A program made the position numbers and the translations under genes. Below, piece after piece: positions 1 through 6,133 of a DNA stretch of 64,000 bases. The notes under the pieces are model-generated. The model was not told the DNA's origin and ran no database searches. It worked only from the letters and a program-made list of their open reading frames with translations. The stretch's first letter is position 1, and each line of letters starts with the position of its first letter. Origin of the DNA: HK-STAS-PATE-42 sp964461505 (GTDB lineage Bacteria > Patescibacteriota > Saccharimonadia > Saccharimonadales > HK-STAS-PATE-42); assembly GCA_964461505.1 (NCBI GenBank), contig CAYWUW010000003.1, positions 1 through 64,000 of the forward strand, in the 5' to 3' direction.

Positions 1-65
1 GCCCCCTCCGGCCTTTCAGGCCACCCCGCAATGAATGCGGGGCAGGCTCTCCCCAAGGCGAGGGG
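1..65. repeat. Palindromic intergenic repeat, family A
   Basis: GC-rich element with two nested hairpins (GGCCTTTCAGGCC and CCCCGCAATGAATGCGGGG). The same element occurs in the opposite orientation near 4867 and 41345, and a partial relative lies at 37738. It sits just after the 3' end of the minus-strand gene that begins at 1372 and could act in transcript ends, but no T-run follows it. Confidence 0.8.
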
Positions 66-79
66 TAAAGAGGCTAAAC

Positions 80-1372
80 TTAATTTGTGATGATTGATTC
101 GGCCTCTTTTTGGAGCCGGGCGGATTCCTCTTTGGCAGATCTGGTGTAAGAAGTTAATTGGTTGATGTAAAAGCTAGAAATGCTAGAGCCGTTAATAATG
201 CTAGAAATATTATTGTTGGCCGCGGTAAGAACTCTTTTTATACTTTCTTGATCACCACTGCTAAGCAGCCCACTTTTACCTTCGATAATTGCTTGAATCG
301 TGCTTGGCAACTGATTGCAGATATCTCTGATGGCATTGGCAAAGCTATCGGTAGGCGTGCTTAAATCGGCAGGCTTGGCAGATTCTTTAAGGTTAGTGAT
401 AAGTTGTTTGCAGTTGTTGGTGGCGGTGGTTAAGTTCTGGCTAAAAGTTTCTGCTGCAACGCTGTTAAAATCGGTTTGATTAAGTTTAGTTAGTTCGGCA
501 AAAACTTGATCGGAATCTGAAAGTGCCGTTAAAAAGTTGGGGAATGCATACTGTTCTTGAAAGGCTTTAGTGTTGGTTCTGTATTCGCCAATAACCACAC
601 CGAGTTGTTTAGCTTGTTTGTAGTTTGGGTTGAGGGTTCCTAAAAAAACTCCGGCGAGAGCTTTTTGATTGTTTTCGGCAATCTTAAGTTTATTGATTCC
701 TGCTTCGAGCGTGGCTTTATCTGCAGGAGATTTTTGCAGAGATTGGTTGATTTGCCCAAAAGCCTCTTGATAAGTTGTGATGCCAGAATTTTCTTTGTAT
801 TCAGAGGCGGCTTTATTTCCGAAAAAGAGGATGTAGGTTCCAAGCATTAAGCTTAAAAAAACTAATATCCCAAAAATTGAGAGTATAATTTTTTTAGATT
901 TAGATTCTGGTTTTGGCTGCAGAGCTTGAAGGTTATTTGGGTTTTGAGCGGCAAAGAGTTCTTGCGGAAGTTGATTGGTTTGGGAATTTGAATCGAGAGC
1001 TGGATCTTGCTCCAGAAAATGAGTTTGGCCTGTTAAGTTTAGATCTTGGCTTGAGTCGGTGGGGTTTAAAACAGGAATGGAAAGTTCGGTAACCTCTTGG
1101 CCAACTTGCTGGGCTTGTTGTTCTGGCGGAACTTGTTCTGCCGGGCTGCTAGAAATCATTGGTTGGAGGTTCTGGTTTAAAGTTTGTGGCGGAGCTTGCG
1201 CAGGTTCTGGCTCGGTTTGAACATCTGCGGCTGGAGCCCAAGTTCCAACTGGGCGCTCTGCTGCGGTTGGTGTTGAGATCGGAGTGTTTAGAGCTGGGCG
1301 TTCAGGCTTTGGGTGATTTGGTGCTGTTGATTGCGGATTCTCGCCGGACTGTTGTTGGGTTGCAGGATCCAT
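80..1372 (-). CDS. Single-pass membrane protein with Pro/Gln-rich N-terminus
   Basis: No family recognised. The first 155 or so residues are low complexity, rich in Pro, Gln and Thr, and likely cytoplasmic. A hydrophobic segment near residues 162-185, preceded by a Lys-rich stretch (KSKK), is the only membrane anchor. The remaining 240 residues are predominantly helical-looking, with spaced Leu, Ala and Asn, and should face outward. The layout of disordered cytoplasmic tail, one membrane pass and extracellular domain recurs in the protein encoded at 59031. It begins with ATG at 1372, shortly after a cluster of three TAARYTTA motifs. Function unknown; a surface-anchored protein is an inference. 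Confidence 0.75.
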   Translation of the reverse strand: MDPATQQQSGENPQSTAPNHPKPERPALNTPISTPTAAERPVGTWAPAADVQTEPEPAQAPPQTLNQNLQPMISSSPAEQVPPEQQAQQVGQEVTELSIPVLNPTDSSQDLNLTGQTHFLEQDPALDSNSQTNQLPQELFAAQNPNNLQALQPKPESKSKKIILSIFGILVFLSLMLGTYILFFGNKAASEYKENSGITTYQEAFGQINQSLQKSPADKATLEAGINKLKIAENNQKALAGVFLGTLNPNYKQAKQLGVVIGEYRTNTKAFQEQYAFPNFLTALSDSDQVFAELTKLNQTDFNSVAAETFSQNLTTATNNCKQLITNLKESAKPADLSTPTDSFANAIRDICNQLPSTIQAIIEGKSGLLSSGDQESIKRVLTAANNNISSIINGSSISSFYINQLTSYTRSAKEESARLQKEAESIITN

Positions 1373-1442
1373 AACTTTAAGCTTAGTTCTTTATTAAACT
1401 TAAGTTTAGAACAGGGAGGCGGATATTTCAAGTTAAGGCTCA

Positions 1443-1775
1443 CTATCCTCTTAGAACTCTCGGTATACTTTCCAGATCTACCTCACCGGGCTGTAAAAAC
1501 ATATCGGCACAACCAGATGTTGGAACCTCTCCTGCCGTTATCACTATCCAGTTAGGGTCTACAACTTGTACTAACATAGCTTTTGTTGTATCACATTTTA
1601 AATCAACCCACCCTATTGCTCCTGAGTCTCTTAATGCTATTGCTGTGCCATCTCTTTCGTATCTAACGCCGTTCTCGGTAATAGGGTGAAGACTACAGGC
1701 GGAGGCTCCTAGCGCTAAGCTTAAGGTGGCTACTGTGGCTGCTAGCAATTGTTTTGGGGTGTTAAATATGTTCAT
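1443..1775 (-). CDS. Small putative lipoprotein
   Basis: Unrecognised protein of 110 residues. It has a classical signal: Lys at residue 8, a hydrophobic core over about residues 10-24, then a relaxed lipobox ASAC with Cys27. The mature part contains two further Cys and short beta-type segments. An upstream in-frame ATG exists at 1811, but ATG 1775 is preferred because a GATAAT -10 box lies 7 bases before it and the signal peptide starts properly there. The mRNA would be leaderless. It lies between two minus/plus genes with no clear operon partner. Confidence 0.65.
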   Translation of the reverse strand: MNIFNTPKQLLAATVATLSLALGASACSLHPITENGVRYERDGTAIALRDSGAIGWVDLKCDTTKAMLVQVVDPNWIVITAGEVPTSGCADMFLQPGEVDLESIPRVLRG

Positions 1776-1782
1776 GCATGTA

Positions 1783-1811
1783 ATTATCAAACTAGAGGAT
1801 TGGTAATGCAA
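1783..1811 (-). promoter_or_regulatory. Promoter TTGCAT-17-GATAAT
   Basis: On the minus strand, TTGCAT (1806-1811) is separated by 17 bases from GATAAT (1783-1788). The -10 box ends 7 bases before the ATG at 1775, so transcription would start at or next to the start codon. Confidence 0.55.
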
Positions 1812-1883
1812 GTTTAAGCTTAATTCTGGTGCCTATTCCTCTCCCGAAGGATAGGCTGAGTGGGGTTGTTAAAGGAATCTTTA

Positions 1884-1921
1884 ATTGACTGGATTCTTCG
1901 CTGCGCTCAGAATGACGGGAG
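1884..1921. repeat. Short palindromic repeat before uvrA
   Basis: Contains GACTGGATTCTTCGCTGCG and CAGAATGACGG, wording shared with intergenic repeats elsewhere in the window (for example 5069-5130). It creates an apparent N-terminal extension of the uvrA reading frame that is unlikely to be translated. Confidence 0.6.
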
Positions 1922-1962
1922 GCAATATGGGCTTTAAGTTTAGGGTGTATAATGGGAATGAT

Positions 1963-4833
1963 ATGAGTGAGCAGATTGTTGTTAAGGGCGCGCGCGAAAA
2001 TAACTTAAAAGATGTTGATTTAACGATTCCTAAAAATAAGCTAGTAGTGATTACTGGCTTAAGCGGTAGTGGGAAGAGTTCTTTAGCGTTTGATACGATT
2101 TTTGCAGAAGGCCAGCGGCGTTATGTTGAAAGTTTAAGTTCTTATGCTCGGCAGTTTTTAGGAATGGTTGAAAAGCCAGATGTAGATAGTATTTCTGGTT
2201 TGAGCCCCGCAATTAGTATCGATCAAAAAACGACGAGCCGAAATCCACGCTCTACCGTGGCAACTGTAACTGAAATTTATGATTACTTAAGGCTTTTATA
2301 CGCCAGAATTGGGGTTCCGCACTGCCCGATTGATGGCAGAAGGATTACGCAACTGACTCAGCAAGATATTGTAGAGGAGATTTTAGGGATTAAGCCTAAG
2401 AAACCCTCCCTTAATCCCTCCCTGCAAGAGAGGGAGGTAGATGCTAGTTCTGCTGGCGGTGAGGGTGTGAAAGCGCTGGTTTTAGCTCCGATTGTGGCTC
2501 AGAAGAAGGGTGAGTTTCAGCATATTCCAGAAGAATATCTTAAAAAAGGTTTTGCCAGAGTTCGCGTTGACGGTGTAATTTATGCTTTAGATGAGTTCCC
2601 GCTTTTAGAAAAACAGAAGAAGCACACCATCGAAGTTGTGGTTGATAGATTAGTAATTAACTCAGAAAATCGTAATAGAATTAGCCAGAGCGTAGAGGCG
2701 GCGCTAAACTTAACTTCTTCTTTAGTAACTATTTTGGATGCTGATACGGGTGAAATCTATAGTTTTTCTAAGGCTTTTGCTTGCCCAGATCACCCAGAAG
2801 CTGGCTTAAAAGAACTTGAACCGCGAGTGTTTTCGTTCAATTCTCCTCAAGGCGCCTGCCCGGAATGTACTGGTTTGGGAATGCGCCTGGAGGTTGACCC
2901 AGAACTGTTAATGCCGAACCCACGCTTAAGCATTACCGAAGGCGCAATTAGACCCTTGCAAAGAATGGGAACCGATGCTTGGACGATGAAGCAGATTCTG
3001 GCAACTTGCGAGGCGCATGGAATCGACCCTAAAAAACCGGTTGGCGAATTAAGCTTAGCAGAAAAAAAGATTATTTTAGAAGGCAGTGATAAAAAAGTGA
3101 AAGTTGAATTTGGCCGAGGTAGTTACGAGGTTAAGTTTGAGGGAGTAGCAAAAAATATTAGGCGCAGATGGCAAGAGACAGATTCCGAAAATATGCGCAA
3201 AGAATTAGAAAAATACATGCGTGAACAGCCTTGTAACACTTGTCATGGCAAAAGGCTGAAGCCAGAAGTTCTAGCGGTTAGAATCGACAAATATTCAATT
3301 ATGGATGTTTGTGAAATGGATATTGAACTGGCAGTTAATCTTTTTGATGAAATTAAGTTTAGTGAAAAAGAACTAGCAATTGGCAAGTTGATTCTAAAAG
3401 AGATTAAGGCAAGATTAAGCTTTTTGAATAATGTTGGTTTGGGTTATTTGAACCTTGCTAGAAGTGCAGCAACTTTAAGTGGTGGTGAGGCGCAAAGAAT
3501 TAGGTTGGCGACGCAGATTGGTTCTGGCCTAGAAGGTGTTTTATATGTTTTGGATGAGCCAAGCATTGGTTTGCACCAAAGGGATAACACAAAGCTTTTA
3601 AAAACTTTGAAGCACTTAAAAGAGCTTGGCAACACAGTAATTATTGTTGAGCACGATGAAGAAACGATTCTAGAGGCAGATTATTTGGTTGATGTTGGCC
3701 CAGGAGCTGGCGTGCACGGCGGGCAAATTGTGGCGGCTGGAACTCCAAAAGAGGTTGCCCAAAATAAGGCTAGCATTACGGGGGATTATATTTCTGGTAG
3801 AAAACAGATTGAGGCCAACAAAAAAATTCGTAAAGGAAACGGCCTTAAGCTTAGTGTTATCGGAGCTAAAGAAAATAACTTAAAAGATGTTTCGGTGGAT
3901 ATTCCGCTGGGAAAGATGGTGGTGATTTCGGGCGTTTCGGGTTCTGGTAAATCTACTTTAATAAACGATATTTTGGCGAAAGAGTTGCATGCGCAGTTGC
4001 TTAGGGCGCACGAACCAAGTGGTAAGCATGAAAGAATTGATGGAATTGAGAATTTGGATAAGATTGTGATTATAGATCAATCGCCGATTGGACGGACTCC
4101 AAGATCTAACCCTGCAACTTATACGGGTTTGTTTGGGCCATTAAGAGATTTATTTACGGCTCTGCCAGAGGCTAAAACAAGAGGCTATAAAGCTGGGCGC
4201 TTTAGTTTTAACGTGGCTGGTGGAAGATGTGAAACTTGCCAGGGTGATGGGGTGATTAAGATTGAAATGCACTTTTTGCCAGATGTTTATGTGCCCTGCG
4301 AGGTTTGCCACGGCAAAAGGTATAAAGCGGAGGTTTTGGAAATTAAGTTTAATGGTAAATCGATTGCGGATGTGTTAGAGATGACCGTAGAAGATGCTAC
4401 TGAGTTTTTTAAATCTCAGCCTGGAATTGCAAGAAGATTGCAAATGTTACTAGATGTTGGACTCGGTTATATTACGTTGGGTCAAAGTGCGACTACTTTA
4501 AGCGGCGGTGAGGCGCAAAGGGTTAAGTTGGCTACGGAACTCAGCAAGAGGGCCACAGGCAAAACTCTGCATGTTTTGGATGAGCCGACAACCGGGCTGC
4601 ATATGGATGATGTTAAAAAGTTGCTAGAGGTTTTAAACACTTTGGTTGATGCCGGCAACAGTATGGTGATTATTGAACATAATTTGGATGTTATTAAATC
4701 TGCTGATTATATTATTGATATGGGGCCAGAAGGTGGCCAAAAAGGTGGTCGGGTTGTGGCGGCAGGAACTCCGGCCGAAGTTGCTAAAGTTAAGGGAAGC
4801 TACACTGGCGAGTATTTGAAGGAACTGATTTAA
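1963..4833 (+). CDS. uvrA: UvrABC excinuclease subunit A
   Basis: Damage-recognition ATPase of nucleotide excision repair, acting as a dimer that loads UvrB. Both ABC modules are present. Walker A GLSGSGKSS lies at residues 32-40 and GVSGSGKST near 657. Signatures LSGGEAQR lie near 504 and 845, each followed by a DEPSIGLH or DEPTTGLH box. Zinc-finger CxxC pairs lie near 276-305 and 755-785 (CETC and CEVC). The length of 956 residues is close to the family norm of about 940. The surplus includes a 20-25 residue insert near residue 150 encoded by a palindromic repeat. Upstream in-frame ATGs at 1885 and 1927 were rejected: the first lies in repeat DNA, and the family N-terminus begins at MSEQIVV. 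Confidence 0.97.
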   Translation: MSEQIVVKGARENNLKDVDLTIPKNKLVVITGLSGSGKSSLAFDTIFAEGQRRYVESLSSYARQFLGMVEKPDVDSISGLSPAISIDQKTTSRNPRSTVATVTEIYDYLRLLYARIGVPHCPIDGRRITQLTQQDIVEEILGIKPKKPSLNPSLQEREVDASSAGGEGVKALVLAPIVAQKKGEFQHIPEEYLKKGFARVRVDGVIYALDEFPLLEKQKKHTIEVVVDRLVINSENRNRISQSVEAALNLTSSLVTILDADTGEIYSFSKAFACPDHPEAGLKELEPRVFSFNSPQGACPECTGLGMRLEVDPELLMPNPRLSITEGAIRPLQRMGTDAWTMKQILATCEAHGIDPKKPVGELSLAEKKIILEGSDKKVKVEFGRGSYEVKFEGVAKNIRRRWQETDSENMRKELEKYMREQPCNTCHGKRLKPEVLAVRIDKYSIMDVCEMDIELAVNLFDEIKFSEKELAIGKLILKEIKARLSFLNNVGLGYLNLARSAATLSGGEAQRIRLATQIGSGLEGVLYVLDEPSIGLHQRDNTKLLKTLKHLKELGNTVIIVEHDEETILEADYLVDVGPGAGVHGGQIVAAGTPKEVAQNKASITGDYISGRKQIEANKKIRKGNGLKLSVIGAKENNLKDVSVDIPLGKMVVISGVSGSGKSTLINDILAKELHAQLLRAHEPSGKHERIDGIENLDKIVIIDQSPIGRTPRSNPATYTGLFGPLRDLFTALPEAKTRGYKAGRFSFNVAGGRCETCQGDGVIKIEMHFLPDVYVPCEVCHGKRYKAEVLEIKFNGKSIADVLEMTVEDATEFFKSQPGIARRLQMLLDVGLGYITLGQSATTLSGGEAQRVKLATELSKRATGKTLHVLDEPTTGLHMDDVKKLLEVLNTLVDAGNSMVIIEHNLDVIKSADYIIDMGPEGGQKGGRVVAAGTPAEVAKVKGSYTGEYLKELI
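2401..2440. repeat. Palindromic repeat inside uvrA
   Basis: A CCCTCCCT...AGGGAGG hairpin is read in frame as KPSLNPSLQEREVD within the insertion region of UvrA. It has the same wording as repeats inside recG (8325 and 8696). Confidence 0.75.
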
Positions 4834-4866
4834 GCTTAACCTTTTTATTCCTCCTCTTTTTTTTTG

Positions 4867-4945
4867 GGGGGGGAGAGCCTGCCCCGCATTCATTGCGGGG
4901 TGGCCTGAAAGGCCAGAGGGGGCTTTTTAGAGTTTGTTAAGTTTA
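4867..4945. repeat. Family A palindromic repeat
   Basis: Reverse-complement copy of the element at 1-65. Its downstream flank (tttttagagtttgttaagtt) is also repeated after the copy near 41345, so the repeated unit is longer than the palindrome. It follows uvrA and a T/G homopolymer run. Confidence 0.85.
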
Positions 4946-4959
4946 GCTCTTTTTTGTGT

Positions 4960-5620
4960 GTAGTATGGATCCCAGCCTGCGCCGGGATGACAGCGTCCCC
5001 CTTTGTTGTCATCCTGAGGAACGAGCGTAGCGAGTGACGTGAGGATCTAGTAATAAGGAATTCTTCTTTTTGACTGGATCCCCGCAACAAGTGTGGGACA
5101 GGCCTTCACATACGTTCAGAATGACGGTGTCGGGAAATTAAGCTTAATTCTTTTTGACTGGGGATGACAGTGGCGGGAGCTTATTAAGTTTAATTCAGAT
5201 CTAAGATTCCCGCCTACGCGGGAATGACAGAGGTGGGTGCGTGGATAACATTGTTGGTAATTATAAGTCCAACCTAAGAATTGTCATCTCGAGCCTGCCG
5301 AGAGATCTCTATGTTTCAGTAAGCGCGTCTTTCTGTTATCCTTCAATAGAGCTAATGGCGGGCTCTGAACCGCAGACCTTGTCATCCAGAACCACCAACT
5401 CTGTCATTCTGACACCCCCCCCTTTTTTTTTCCGTCATCCTGAACTCGTTTCAGGATCTAATTAAATAAGAAGCTTTTTCTTCTTTGACTGGACCCCTGT
5501 AACAAGTGCAGGATAGGCCTTCACATATGTTCAGAATGACGGTGGCGGGGAGATTAAGCTTATTTCTTTTTTGACTGGATCCCCAGTCATGGCATGCCAT
5601 GGCTGGGGATGACAGCGGCG
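4960..5620. repeat. Cluster of intergenic palindromic repeats
   Basis: The 800-base spacer between uvrA and the lipoprotein gene holds no credible gene. It is a patchwork of short palindromes also found elsewhere: ATGGATCCC...GGGATGACA type (4966-4995), CCCGCCTACGCGGG type (5207-5230), TCATCTCGAGCCTGCCGAGA type (5283-5310), a GATCCTGAAAC-type element in inverse (5433-5462) and two copies of a CAAGTG/TTCACATA type (5069-5130 and 5491-5550). Each copy is separated by one or two TAARYTTA motifs. Confidence 0.8.
5008..5129. repeat. 122-bp composite repeat, copy 1
   Basis: Starts GTCATCCTGAGGAACGAG and ends TTCACATACGTTCAGAATGA. A nearly identical copy (a few differences) lies at 49323-49446 and a more diverged one at 22541-22660. 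Confidence 0.85.
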
Positions 5621-5641
5621 AGTTTAAGCTTAGCTAAGTGG

Positions 5642-5670
5642 TTGACATTGTGGTAACTACTTGCTACAAT
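5642..5670 (+). promoter_or_regulatory. Promoter TTGACA-17-TACAAT
   Basis: Consensus -35 TTGACA (5642-5647), a 17-base spacer and TACAAT (5665-5670). The start codon of the lipoprotein gene is 42 bases downstream of the -10 box, leaving a leader of about 36 bases. Confidence 0.8.
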
Positions 5671-5712
5671 AATAGAACATAAACAAAATTAAGTTTAAGA
5701 AAGAGATTATTT

Positions 5713-6132
5713 ATGTCAAATTTTTTTAGAAAGACTGTTGCTCCTGTGGCTATGTTGTTGGCTAGCTCTGTTGGAGTTGCTGCTTGTGGGGGGGGGAATG
5801 GTAACGAAGTAAAGGACTGCCCAAAGAACTTTACCATAACTAGCATAGAAGTTCCAAATGCTGCGCCAGTTATTAAGGCTATGGCCTCTCTTGCTCAACA
5901 GTCTGTGGGTGGCTACTATGGCAGCGATCCTTATGATTTAAGTGATAAACCCTACGACCAACGTTCTGAGGGGGATATGCAGAAAGTCGATAACCCTGAT
6001 GAAGTAGTTTGTGTAGAGAGCAAAAAAGTCTACTTGTCTTCAAAAGTTATGCAAATAGCCGGTAAAGCCGAAGCAGATGGTTATAAGCTAGATTTTGAAA
6101 AAGGTACAGCTACAAAAGCTGAGACCGAGTAA
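5713..6132 (+). CDS. Putative lipoprotein
   Basis: Unrecognised protein of 139 residues. The N-terminus MSNFFRK, a hydrophobic core and the lipobox VAAC with Cys25 followed by GGG indicate a lipid-anchored exported protein. The mature part has two more Cys (near residues 36 and 96), which could form a disulfide, and is rich in Asp, Lys and Tyr. It has a strong promoter of its own at 5642 and ends 2 bases before the convergent recG stop. The downstream half looks soluble. Function unknown. Confidence 0.75.
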   Translation: MSNFFRKTVAPVAMLLASSVGVAACGGGNGNEVKDCPKNFTITSIEVPNAAPVIKAMASLAQQSVGGYYGSDPYDLSDKPYDQRSEGDMQKVDNPDEVVCVESKKVYLSSKVMQIAGKAEADGYKLDFEKGTATKAETE

Positions 6133-6133
6133 G

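Noticed and set aside
158..364. Plus-strand open frame antisense to the membrane protein gene at 80
   Set aside because: Lies wholly inside a longer gene on the other strand, no promoter or ribosome-binding site, low-complexity composition.
1885..1962. N-terminal extension of uvrA from an earlier ATG
   Set aside because: The sequence is an intergenic repeat, and UvrA homology begins at MSEQIVV (1963).
4834..5641. Insertion sequence in the repeat-rich spacer
   Set aside because: No transposase frame or terminal inverted repeats with target duplication; only short palindromes.
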